Source: an uncultured Porphyromonadaceae bacterium (GTDB taxonomy: Bacteria; Bacteroidota; Bacteroidia; Bacteroidales; Muribaculaceae). Taken from it: DNA of 5,740 nt. The translations under genes and the position numbers were made by a program. The notes under the pieces are model-generated. The model was given only the letters and a program-made list of their open reading frames with translations, was not told the DNA's origin and did no database searches. Location of the stretch: contig CAMWQF010000194.1 in the NCBI GenBank assembly GCA_947176285.1, forward strand, positions 1 through 5,740. The letters run 5' to 3'. Each line of letters begins with the position of its first letter. Within the stretch, counting starts at the first letter, position 1. This document shows positions 1 through 5,740 of the stretch, piece after piece.

Positions 1-186
1 CGTGGATTCAAACCTGACGAAATCCAGCAAATTCAGGAAATCTACAGAATTTTATATCTCAGTGATTTGAATGTGACTAATGCCGTTAAAATGATTAAAG
101 AGGTGTGTCCACCTTCAAGATTCAGAGATGAAATAGTGTTCTTTGTAGAGAATTCCAATAGAGGAATTGTTCGTTCGGCAATCTGA
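1..186 (+). CDS. lpxA: UDP-N-acetylglucosamine acyltransferase LpxA, C-terminal end (5' truncated by window)
   Basis: This is the last 61 codons of a gene that begins before the window, read in frame 1 and ending in TGA at 184-186. The visible peptide opens RGFKPDEIQQIQEIYRILY and ends FFVENSNRGIVRSAI. This matches the C-terminal helical domain of LpxA, where the family has an RRGF...I..I..AYK.IY segment and ends in a FF..S.RG(L/I)(I/V)R tail. LpxA is a cytoplasmic trimer that transfers a 3-hydroxyacyl chain from acyl carrier protein to UDP-GlcNAc, the first step of lipid A synthesis. The catalytic left-handed beta-helix lies outside the window and cannot be checked. The adjacency implies a Gram-negative envelope. 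menD follows 70 bp downstream on the same strand, so read-through into the men genes is possible. The family call is quite secure from the tail motif alone; a diverged LpxA paralogue is the main alternative. Confidence 0.85.
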   Translation, partial: RGFKPDEIQQIQEIYRILYLSDLNVTNAVKMIKEVCPPSRFRDEIVFFVENSNRGIVRSAI

Positions 187-205
187 TTGAGATTTTGATA
201 TTCCA

Positions 206-241
206 TTAAGGGGAGTGGCGAGATAAACGTTGCTCCCTTAA
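206..241 (+). other. Bulged inverted repeat (RNA hairpin candidate) between lpxA and menD
   Basis: The left arm TTAAGGGGAG (206-215) pairs with the right arm CTCCCTTAA (233-241), with one unpaired G. In RNA the stem can continue inward through three G-U pairs (216-218 with 230-232) and two G-C pairs (219-220 with 228-229), leaving a 7-nt loop at 221-227. The right arm ends 15 nt before the menD ATG and is followed by TAATAATAAG, not a U-run, so it is not a standard intrinsic terminator. It could be an mRNA stabilising or processing hairpin, a translation-modulating leader element, or a protein-binding dyad. The rest of the 70-bp gap is A/T-rich, and I found no convincing TAnnTTTG promoter in it. 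The pairing is seen directly; the function is unknown. Confidence 0.55.
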
Positions 242-256
242 TAATAAGTAGAATTC

Positions 257-1969
257 ATGGTCAATACATCCAATATATATTGCAGGCAAATAGTGGAATT
301 GCTGAGTGCGCATGGCGTGCAAACTGCTTATTGCAGTCCGGGGTCGCGCAATGCTCCGCTTCTTTTGGCTATTGATGCTTGCGAAGAAATCACAAAGTAT
401 ATAGTGATTGATGAGCGAAGTGCTGCTTTTCAGGCATATGGATGTGCCCTTGTGAGCCAGCAACCGGTAGCTTTAATCTGTACTTCCGGCTCGGCTGTAC
501 TCAATTATGCTCCGGCTATAGCGGAAGCATATTATTCAGGACTGCCATTGATAGTGGTTTCTGCTGATAGACCTCGCGAATGGATAGACCAAGATGACTC
601 GCAAACGATCCGACAGTTTGGAGTGCTCAGCCATATAGTGAAAGGAAGTTACGATGTGCGTGCCATTCCTGAAGGTAGGGATAGGGAATATACTGATGAA
701 GTTAAATGGACAGTTAATAGAACTTTGAATGAAGCGCTCCTTAAAGCAAAAGAAGGAAAACCGGGGCCCGTACATATCAATGTCCAGTTGTCTGATCCGT
801 TAGGGGATATGTCTGATATATATAAAGAAACAGAGCGGAAAGTAGTCCAAATTTCTGCTTCCGATTCTATATCTCAAGATGTACTTAAGAAATTGGCAAT
901 TGATGCTGCTGGAGCGAAGGTGATGCTCATAGCCGGCTTTGCCACTCCTGATCATAATCTCGATAGGGCTGTCAGGATGTTCAGTAGGTATCCAAATGTA
1001 GTGGTGATGGCTGAAACTCTTGCCAATCTTCACGATCCCCAGCCTTTATCCATTATGATAGATGCTGTGCTTTGCGATATGGATGAAGAGCAGAAAGAGT
1101 CAATGCGTCCTGATATTGTGATTTCTTTAGGAGGGGCTCTTGTTTCGAGAATGCTCAAACAATACCTTCGTTCTTATCCCCCCAAACGGCATTGGAGTTT
1201 AGGCTATTCCAATTATTTTTGCGATTGCTTCAAGTCGCTGACTGAGAAAATAGAGATATCACCCGATTCTTTTCTAAGACAGCTTAGTGGAGCAATTAGA
1301 AAATTGAAGATTGATATAAAGTCGGATTATAATGAAGAATGGCTGGGATTAAGAAAGAAATCATTAAGACTGACTCGACAGTATATAGATAAATCTCCAT
1401 GGAGCGACCTGAGGGCATTGGATTATATCTTCAGTAATCTGAAATTTGATAATCTGTTTGTGTCTAACGGAACTCCGGTAAGATATTCACAGTTGCTGCC
1501 TCATAATTGCCATGCTCAATATTGTAATAGAGGAGTTTCAGGGATAGATGGAAGCACATCTACGGCTGTGGGTGGAGCGTGGAACTATAATGGTAACACT
1601 ACTTTAATATCAGGAGATATCTCCTGGCTATACGATTCCGGCGCTTCTGCGCTTCATGATGTGCCGGATGACATGCGAATGATAGTGATTGATAATTCAG
1701 GAGGTGGAATTTTCAGATTTATCAAGTCTACGTCATCAATTCCCAAGGAGACGTTGGATACATATTTTTGCGTAGAGAATCTTCCGGATATTGGAGCCAT
1801 TGCAAAGGCTTACGGAATAGATGTCATGTTTGCTTCTGATATGTCTCAACTTGCAGAAGGTGTGAATTGGTTGGAAGAAGATTCTGATTTTGCTCGATTG
1901 CTTGTAGTGCGGACACCTCCAGAAATAAGTGCCGTAGTATTAAAAAATTATTTTATTAAAAATAAATAA
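257..1969 (+). CDS. menD: 2-succinyl-5-enolpyruvyl-6-hydroxy-3-cyclohexene-1-carboxylate synthase (MenD)
   Basis: MenD is a thiamine-diphosphate (ThDP) enzyme that decarboxylates 2-oxoglutarate and adds the succinyl semialdehyde unit to isochorismate, giving SEPHCHC, the committed step of menaquinone synthesis. The 570-aa product is close to the family length (E. coli about 556). The N-terminal domain shows SPGSRNAPLL (27-36) with the substrate-site Ser30-Arg31, then DERSAAF with Glu53, which is expected to activate the ThDP aminopyrimidine. It continues with CTSGSAVLNY (75-84), SADRPRE (102-108) and SQTIRQFG with Gln116. The C-terminal domain has NRGVSGIDG (424-432) and the Mg/ThDP motif GDIS (453-456) ending at Asn480 in DNSGGGIF. 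All key residues look intact. The ATG at 257 is the first start after an in-frame TAA at 245-247 and gives the usual N-terminus. No Shine-Dalgarno is evident. It is the first men gene in the cluster, and menB follows after 6 bp. Confidence 0.97.
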   Translation: MVNTSNIYCRQIVELLSAHGVQTAYCSPGSRNAPLLLAIDACEEITKYIVIDERSAAFQAYGCALVSQQPVALICTSGSAVLNYAPAIAEAYYSGLPLIVVSADRPREWIDQDDSQTIRQFGVLSHIVKGSYDVRAIPEGRDREYTDEVKWTVNRTLNEALLKAKEGKPGPVHINVQLSDPLGDMSDIYKETERKVVQISASDSISQDVLKKLAIDAAGAKVMLIAGFATPDHNLDRAVRMFSRYPNVVVMAETLANLHDPQPLSIMIDAVLCDMDEEQKESMRPDIVISLGGALVSRMLKQYLRSYPPKRHWSLGYSNYFCDCFKSLTEKIEISPDSFLRQLSGAIRKLKIDIKSDYNEEWLGLRKKSLRLTRQYIDKSPWSDLRALDYIFSNLKFDNLFVSNGTPVRYSQLLPHNCHAQYCNRGVSGIDGSTSTAVGGAWNYNGNTTLISGDISWLYDSGASALHDVPDDMRMIVIDNSGGGIFRFIKSTSSIPKETLDTYFCVENLPDIGAIAKAYGIDVMFASDMSQLAEGVNWLEEDSDFARLLVVRTPPEISAVVLKNYFIKNK

Positions 1970-1975
1970 ATTAGT

Positions 1976-2791
1976 ATGTTTGATTGGAAGACAATAAAAG
2001 AATATGAAGACATCCTCTTTGAGGAATTTGAAGGAATAGCAAAGATCTCAATCAATAGGCCGAAAGTGTATAATGCATTCCGTCCAAAGACCAATTTTGA
2101 GATGCTTGACGCCATGCGTATCTGCCGAGACAGAAGTGATATACGAGTTGTGGTCCTGACCGGTGTTGGTGACAAGGCGTTTTGTTCCGGAGGCGACCAG
2201 AATGTTAAGGGAATAGGAGGTTACGTAGATGAAGATGGCACTCCGCGACTTAATGTCCTTGAAATGCACCATGCCATAAGAAGTATACCGAAGCCGGTGA
2301 TTGCTATGGTAAATGGTTATTCAATAGGTGGTGGTAATGTTTTGCAAGTGCTTTGTGACTTGACAATAGCATCAGAAAATGCGAAATTTGGGCAGACAGG
2401 TCCTAAGGTTGGAAGTTTTGATGCCGGATTTGGAAGTTCGTATCTTGCTCGGTGCGTAGGTCAGAAGAAAGCACGTGAGATTTGGTTCCTTTGCAAACAA
2501 TATTCGGCTCAGGAGGCACTTGAGATGGGAATGGTGAATTGTGTAGTGCCTTTCGATAAACTTGAGGAGACGACAGTGGAATGGTGTCGGACTATTATGA
2601 AACGCTCTCCTTTTGCGATCCGAATGATCAAGCGGGCTTTGAATGCAGAACTTGATGGACAGCGAGGAATGATGGAGTTTGCCGGCGATGCAACTATGAT
2701 GTATTATATGATGGATGAAGCGCAAGAGGGTAAAAACGCATTCCTCGAAAAGCGCGATCCGGACTTTGGCAAATATACTATCTTCCCATGA
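1976..2791 (+). CDS. menB: 1,4-dihydroxy-2-naphthoyl-CoA synthase (MenB), type I
   Basis: MenB is a crotonase-fold enzyme that performs an intramolecular Claisen (Dieckmann) condensation of OSB-CoA to 1,4-dihydroxy-2-naphthoyl-CoA, closing the second ring of the naphthoquinone. The product is 271 aa, against 285 in E. coli, the difference being at the N-terminus. Visible motifs are AFCSGGDQ (68-75), the oxyanion-hole stretch NGYSIGGGN (113-121) and QTGPKVGSFD (140-149) with Ser147 and Asp149. The C-terminal tail ends FLEKRDPDFGKY followed by TIFP. Gly142 in QTGP corresponds to the Gly that binds the bicarbonate cofactor in type I MenB (E. coli Gly156); type II enzymes such as the mycobacterial one have Asp there. 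I therefore infer a bicarbonate-dependent enzyme. The ATG lies 6 bp after the menD stop. The stop overlaps the menC start in ATGA (2788-2791), suggesting translational coupling. The long crotonase motif block makes confusion with a generic enoyl-CoA hydratase unlikely. Confidence 0.97.
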   Translation: MFDWKTIKEYEDILFEEFEGIAKISINRPKVYNAFRPKTNFEMLDAMRICRDRSDIRVVVLTGVGDKAFCSGGDQNVKGIGGYVDEDGTPRLNVLEMHHAIRSIPKPVIAMVNGYSIGGGNVLQVLCDLTIASENAKFGQTGPKVGSFDAGFGSSYLARCVGQKKAREIWFLCKQYSAQEALEMGMVNCVVPFDKLEETTVEWCRTIMKRSPFAIRMIKRALNAELDGQRGMMEFAGDATMMYYMMDEAQEGKNAFLEKRDPDFGKYTIFP

Positions 2792-3846
2792 GACTTGCAT
2801 ACGCTCCATATATATTGAAATTTAAGAATCCTGCAGGCACGAGCCGAGGAATCCTGACAGAAAAACCTACATTTTTCATTAAAGTTTTTGATGAAGGCGA
2901 TCCTGACAGATTCGGAATAGGAGAGTGCTCGGTTTTTCCGGGTCTTTCCCCGGAAGCCGATGGATATTATGTCTATAAGTTGATAGAACTTCTTGCCAAT
3001 GTAGCCCTTGGTAAAGAGACAGATTTGTCGAGCCATAGCAGTATTCATTTTGGCTTGGAACAAGCATTGCGCGACTACGCAGGTGGATGCCGGCATGTCT
3101 ATTTCCCATCCGGGTTTACAGCAGGGAAAGGAAGTATTGAGATCAATGGACTTGTGTGGATGGGTGATTTCGATGAAATGATCGAGCGCATAGATGAAAA
3201 AGTAGAGCAAGGATTTCATTGCATCAAACTTAAGATCGGGGCTATCGACTGGAAGAAAGAAGTGCAGATGATAGAATATATCCGCAAAAAATATTCTGAC
3301 TCAACGCTTCAAATCAGGGTAGATGCAAACGGAGGTTTCACTATGGATAATGCACTTCCAAGACTCAAACGCCTTGCAGATTTGGGTGTGCACAGCATAG
3401 AGCAACCGATACCTGCTGGATATCCTGAACTTATGGCCTTTCTTTGCCAAGTGTCTCCCTTGAAGATAGCACTCGATGAGTCATTGATCGGAATTTACTC
3501 CAAAGAAAAGAAGTCGATGCTTCTTGATGAGGTGCGTCCTGAATATATCATATTGAAACCATCTTTGTGTGGAGGTTTTTCAGGGGCTGAAGAATGGATT
3601 AAATTAGCAGAAGAAAGAGGTATCGGATGGTGGGTCACTTCGGCACTTGAGTCAAATGTCGGACTAAATGCTTTGGCTCAATGGACTGCCGTACTTGATA
3701 CTACCATACCTCAAGGACTTGGTACAGGAGGACTTTTCACCAATAATTTCGATTGCCCTCTACGTCTCGACTCCGATTGTTTGAGATATGATTCTTCTGT
3801 TGAGATTGATAATGACATTTATTCTAAACTTGACTGGAAATATTGA
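2788..3846 (+). CDS. menC: o-Succinylbenzoate synthase (MenC), enolase superfamily
   Basis: MenC dehydrates SHCHC to o-succinylbenzoate. The 352-aa product has the two-domain layout of the muconate-lactonizing subgroup of enolases: an N-terminal capping domain (about 1-110, including GIGECSVFPGLS) and a (beta/alpha)7-beta barrel. The barrel carries the expected catalytic set: KLK with Lys147 and Lys149, metal ligands Asp179 (DANGG), Glu205 (EQP) and Asp230 (DES), and the general acid/base Lys257 (LKPSLCGGF). SALESNVGLNALAQ near the C-terminus is also typical of MenC. The enolase superfamily includes dipeptide epimerases and N-acylamino acid racemases, so sequence alone could mislead, but the position between menB and menE settles the role. 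The start ATG overlaps the menB stop by 4 bp. The stop is followed 6 bp later by menE. The gene is longer than E. coli menC (about 320 aa), nearer the length of divergent MenC families. Confidence 0.95.
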   Translation: MRLAYAPYILKFKNPAGTSRGILTEKPTFFIKVFDEGDPDRFGIGECSVFPGLSPEADGYYVYKLIELLANVALGKETDLSSHSSIHFGLEQALRDYAGGCRHVYFPSGFTAGKGSIEINGLVWMGDFDEMIERIDEKVEQGFHCIKLKIGAIDWKKEVQMIEYIRKKYSDSTLQIRVDANGGFTMDNALPRLKRLADLGVHSIEQPIPAGYPELMAFLCQVSPLKIALDESLIGIYSKEKKSMLLDEVRPEYIILKPSLCGGFSGAEEWIKLAEERGIGWWVTSALESNVGLNALAQWTAVLDTTIPQGLGTGGLFTNNFDCPLRLDSDCLRYDSSVEIDNDIYSKLDWKY

Positions 3847-3852
3847 TACTAT

Positions 3853-4842
3853 ATGAATCAAGAAGAATTTGAACATATTTGGCATGATGAATCGGAGTAT
3901 GTGGAGTGCTTCACGTCAGGTTCAACCGGAAAACCAAAAGAAATAAGACTATCTAAGGAATTCATGAGAGAGAGTGCGAAGCGCACTAATAAATTTTTTG
4001 AAATTTCAAGAGAAAGCCGGCTTCACACATGTCTTGACTTCATCTACATTGCATCAAAAATGATGGCAGTGCGGGCTGATGTGGCTTCATGCAAACTCAC
4101 ATCCGAGATTCCATCATCTCGTCCGTTAGGAGGAGTGGCAAAAGATGAAAAAATTGATCTATTGTCGGTGGTCCCTGCTCAAATGGAATGGATTCTTGAT
4201 GCTTCCGATAAATGGTCGGGAATAAAGCACATTTTGATAGGCGGTTCTGCTATTCCTCCAATGTTGCGGAGAAGAATTGCTCTTTCCGGATATGATGCAT
4301 GGGAGACTTATGGTATGACAGAGACCGCTTCTCATATTGCTTTGAGAAAAGTAGATGAGGAAGATGCACCTTTTGCAACTCTTGAAGGCATATCTGTAGA
4401 GGTGAATAGTGAAGGATGCCTTAGAATTACACTTCCGAATGGCGAAACTCTCGTCACAAATGACCTTGCTGAGATTGTTGGCGAGAATAGTTTTCACATT
4501 CTTGGTAGGGCAGATAACTGTGTGATAAGCGGGGGCATCAAAATCATTCCGGAAGAACTTGAAAGGAGACTTGGGGCTTTTGTGGCTTTTGACTATTGCT
4601 TATCGTCGGTGCCTGATAAGAAGTGGGGCGAAAAGTTAGTCATGGTAGTCGAATCGGCAAAGGGAAATATTCCGGAAGACTTGATAAAAGAAGCAGTTGG
4701 CGTGAGACTTCGTCAATATAGGAAAATTCTTGACTTGGGAGTTAAAGCCCCCAAAGATGTTGTATGCATAAGCGAATTCCCTCGCACATCTAATGGCAAG
4801 ATTGACAGAAAAGGACTCAAAAAACTACTTCATAGTTTTTAG
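3853..4842 (+). CDS. menE: o-Succinylbenzoate-CoA ligase (MenE), short form
   Basis: MenE activates o-succinylbenzoate with ATP to an acyl-adenylate, then transfers it to CoA, feeding MenB. The 329-aa protein has the core motifs of the adenylate-forming superfamily. These are the phosphate-binding loop TSGSTGKPKE (21-30), YGMTET (153-158), the ribose-binding Asp204 in TNDLAEI, the hinge GRADN (218-222) followed by SGGIKIIPEE (226-235), and the catalytic Lys316 in PRTSNGKIDRK. It is much shorter than E. coli MenE (about 450 aa) because only 20 residues precede the phosphate loop, so most of the first N-terminal subdomain is missing. From memory, Bacteroidales MenE proteins are generally compact, and all catalytic motifs are intact, so this is probably a functional short form and not a pseudogene. 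The ATG is 6 bp after menC. No in-frame extension is possible, because the menC stop region and stop codons lie just upstream. It is the last gene of the men cluster. Confidence 0.93.
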   Translation: MNQEEFEHIWHDESEYVECFTSGSTGKPKEIRLSKEFMRESAKRTNKFFEISRESRLHTCLDFIYIASKMMAVRADVASCKLTSEIPSSRPLGGVAKDEKIDLLSVVPAQMEWILDASDKWSGIKHILIGGSAIPPMLRRRIALSGYDAWETYGMTETASHIALRKVDEEDAPFATLEGISVEVNSEGCLRITLPNGETLVTNDLAEIVGENSFHILGRADNCVISGGIKIIPEELERRLGAFVAFDYCLSSVPDKKWGEKLVMVVESAKGNIPEDLIKEAVGVRLRQYRKILDLGVKAPKDVVCISEFPRTSNGKIDRKGLKKLLHSF

Positions 4843-4846
4843 AGCG

Positions 4847-4898
4847 TTCCAAAGAATGGGAATTTTCTATAATTTATGGACAAGACTATCCGTTTTTT
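4847..4898 (+). terminator. Weak terminator candidates between convergent menE and the Crp/Fnr gene
   Basis: The 43-bp gap between the two stop codons holds only weak hairpins. TTCC (4847-4850) and GGAA (4859-4862) flank an 8-nt loop and are followed by TTTT. Further on, ATGGA (4876-4880) can pair with TCCGT (4889-4893), including one G-U pair, across an 8-nt loop that contains the regulator's stop codon, and it runs into six Ts (4893-4898). The second is the better terminator for menE transcripts and would extend into the 3' end of the regulator gene. Both stems are short (4-5 bp), so this is suggestive only. No strong terminator was seen for the - strand gene. Confidence 0.3.
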
Positions 4899-5587
4899 GA
4901 TATTTTTTGTAGCTGCTCTTCGTTGATGATCTTTATTTTACGTCCGTCTACGAGGATAAGTTTTTCAGTCACAAAAGTGGCAAGTGTGCGGATAGCATTG
5001 GCTGTAGTCATGTTGCTCAGGCTTGCAAGGTCTTCTCTACTCATGTATATGCGAAGGGTTGCTCCATCATCTTCAAGGCCATAGTTGTCTCTCAGTAAAA
5101 GTAGGGCATCGGCTAAGCGACCACGAATATGCTTTTGGGTAAGGTTTACTATTTTAGTGTCAGAACCTCCGAGATTGCGCGACAGTTCATGGATGAAGAA
5201 CATTGCCAAATCAATATTGCCACGTATCAGTTTCTCCACAATTTTCATAGGCACGCGCCCGATGACAGACTCTTCTACTGCTGCAACAGAGGAAACGTAA
5301 GGCTCCTTTGCGAAGTATGCGCGGTAGCCGAAGTATTGTACCGGACTATAAAGCCGAAGTATTTGTACGCGGTCGCCTACGCCTGCTTTATACATTTTTA
5401 CTTTTCCTTTAAGCAAGCACCAAAGGTATTCAGGATTTTCATTCTCTGAATAAATAATCTGATTTTTTTTGTAAGTAGATATGATAAAATTATCGGTGAC
5501 AATGCGCTTTTCCTCCGGTAGAAGTGCATTCCACATTTCCGACATGTCGTTGCTTATGATATGTTCAAGCGTACTCTTCTTTAACAT
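4886..5587 (-). CDS. Crp/Fnr-family transcriptional regulator
   Basis: The protein (233 aa from the ATG at 5585-5587) has the standard Crp/Fnr layout. A cyclic-nucleotide-binding-like beta-roll covers about residues 20-110, with the GKVKMYKAG strand-turn and the YFGYRAYFAKEPY segment. A long dimerisation helix lies at about 115-150. A winged helix-turn-helix follows from about 155 to the end, with MSREDLASLSNMTTANAIRT at about 182-201. The only cysteine is Cys57, so there is no Fnr-type iron-sulphur cluster, and I see no clear cAMP-binding RxS signature; the effector is unknown. In the recognition helix, the positions equivalent to the CRP base contacts Arg180 and Glu181 appear to be Thr and Ala, with only the Arg185 equivalent kept. 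An in-frame TTG at 5600-5602 would add five residues (MTGKI), but the ATG is preferred. It is convergent with the men cluster, so any control of men genes is guesswork. Autoregulation is suggested by dyads upstream. Confidence 0.9.
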   Translation of the reverse strand: MLKKSTLEHIISNDMSEMWNALLPEEKRIVTDNFIISTYKKNQIIYSENENPEYLWCLLKGKVKMYKAGVGDRVQILRLYSPVQYFGYRAYFAKEPYVSSVAAVEESVIGRVPMKIVEKLIRGNIDLAMFFIHELSRNLGGSDTKIVNLTQKHIRGRLADALLLLRDNYGLEDDGATLRIYMSREDLASLSNMTTANAIRTLATFVTEKLILVDGRKIKIINEEQLQKISKNG

Positions 5588-5596
5588 TATCTTACC

Positions 5597-5609
5597 AGTC
5601 AAAATGACT
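5597..5609. repeat. Small inverted repeat just upstream of the Crp/Fnr start
   Basis: AGTCA (5597-5601) and TGACT (5605-5609) form a perfect 5-bp inverted repeat with a 3-nt spacer, 10 bp upstream of the preferred ATG and overlapping the alternative TTG start. It could be a small operator, but a 5-bp dyad in A/T-rich DNA is easily produced by chance. It does not match the CRP (TGTGA-N6-TCACA) or FNR (TTGAT-N4-ATCAA) consensus. Confidence 0.3.
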
Positions 5610-5650
5610 TTTCCAAATTATACCTATAGAAAACTGAGGCAATAGCCTAA

Positions 5651-5679
5651 ATACTGAATGTTTTTACCTGATTCAGTAT
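5651..5679. promoter_or_regulatory. Perfect 9-11-9 inverted repeat, putative operator or leader hairpin
   Basis: ATACTGAAT (5651-5659) and ATTCAGTAT (5671-5679) are exact reverse complements separated by 11 nt. The dyad starts immediately beyond the - strand -7 candidate (5681-5688), so it would lie over the transcription start or early leader of the Crp/Fnr gene, a typical place for a repressor operator. If the transcript starts right of 5679, it could instead fold as a 5' hairpin. Arm centres are about 20 bp apart, two helical turns, wider than the usual CRP/FNR half-site spacing of about 10-11 bp, so the binding protein may not be the neighbouring regulator. There is no T-run suggesting a terminator on the - strand. 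Confidence 0.55.
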
Positions 5680-5680
5680 G

Positions 5681-5710
5681 CAAAATTACAAAAAAAAATT
5701 GGATTACAGA
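5681..5710 (-). promoter_or_regulatory. Bacteroidota-type promoter candidate for the Crp/Fnr gene
   Basis: Read on the - strand, 5688-5681 is TAATTTTG, an exact match to the Bacteroidota -7 consensus TAnnTTTG. Eighteen bases upstream lies TCTG (5710-5707), a 3-of-4 match to the -33 element TTTG. Transcription would start near 5674-5676, leaving a leader of roughly 90 nt before the ATG at 5587. The -7 box is strong and the -33 box weak, which would suit a promoter needing an activator; that last point is inference. Confidence 0.5.
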
Positions 5711-5728
5711 AATATTTTATTAATTTTG
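5699..5728 (+). promoter_or_regulatory. Bacteroidota-type promoter candidate reading rightward out of the window
   Basis: TTG at 5699-5701 serves as the -33 element and TAATTTTG at 5721-5728 as an exact -7 element (TAnnTTTG), with a 19-bp spacer, which fits the known Bacteroidota primary sigma factor preference. The predicted start is near 5733-5735. No + strand gene is visible before the window ends at 5740, so the promoter presumably serves a gene just outside, divergent from the Crp/Fnr gene. Confidence 0.55.
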
Positions 5729-5740
5729 CGATATTAATTG

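Noticed and set aside
190..197. AGATTTTG as a possible -7 promoter box for menD
   Set aside because: It lacks the conserved TA of TAnnTTTG, and no convincing -33 element was found at the right distance.
272..281. AATATATATT palindrome near the menD start
   Set aside because: It is a simple A/T alternation within coding sequence, likely chance.
2372..2809. A 145-codon open frame on the - strand inside menB
   Set aside because: It is fully antisense to conserved menB motif blocks, with no recognisable domain or upstream signal.
2704..3219. A 171-codon open frame on the - strand across the menB-menC junction
   Set aside because: It lies antisense to two well-supported genes, resembles no protein I know, and is the kind of shadow frame expected opposite real genes.
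5129..5449. A 106-codon + strand open frame inside the Crp/Fnr gene
   Set aside because: It is antisense to the conserved regulator, and its cysteine- and aromatic-rich translation has no domain character.
5588..5602. TTG start at 5600-5602 extending the Crp/Fnr protein by five residues
   Set aside because: It is possible in frame, but TTG starts are uncommon, the extra MTGKI adds no conserved feature, and an ATG follows at once at 5585-5587.
1..5740. CRISPR array, insertion sequence, tRNA or other novel multi-gene system
   Set aside because: I saw no spaced direct repeats, transposase or terminal repeats, or cloverleaf-like segment; almost all of the window is accounted for by lpxA, menDBCE and one regulator.

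Overview
The window looks like chromosomal DNA from a member of the Bacteroidota, probably order Bacteroidales. The men gene order resembles the Bacteroidales arrangement, starts lack obvious Shine-Dalgarno sequences, genes are preceded by A/T-rich DNA, and the right edge carries motifs matching the Bacteroidota promoter consensus (TTG/TTTG, about 19 bp, TAnnTTTG). Family-level placement is a guess.

Layout: the 3' end of lpxA (lipid A biosynthesis; 1-186) is followed by a 70-bp gap holding a bulged inverted repeat. Then come four tightly packed + strand genes for the middle of the classical o-succinylbenzoate menaquinone pathway: menD (257-1969), menB (1976-2791), menC (2788-3846) and menE (3853-4842). 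Spacings of 6 bp, a 4-bp ATGA overlap and 6 bp argue for one transcript. A Crp/Fnr-family regulator (4886-5587) is convergent on the - strand, separated from menE by 43 bp with at most weak terminator-like hairpins. The last ~150 bp (5588-5740) are a compact regulatory region: a perfect 9-11-9 dyad, a smaller dyad near the regulator's start, and two back-to-back promoter candidates sharing the same -7 octamer, one for the regulator and one pointing out of the window.

Together, MenD makes SEPHCHC from isochorismate and 2-oxoglutarate, MenC dehydrates SHCHC to o-succinylbenzoate (OSB), MenE activates OSB to OSB-CoA, and MenB closes the ring to DHNA-CoA, giving the naphthoquinone head group used in anaerobic (fumarate-reducing) respiration. 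Isochorismate synthase (menF), menH, a DHNA-CoA thioesterase, menA and the methyltransferase are not in the window. Where menF might be expected, directly before menD, lpxA is found instead.

No mobile element, CRISPR array, tRNA or rRNA was seen, and I see no evidence of an undescribed multi-gene system. The coding part is ordinary core metabolism; the points worth a second look are the regulatory DNA upstream of the Crp/Fnr gene, the hairpin before menD, the short MenE and the lpxA-menD junction.
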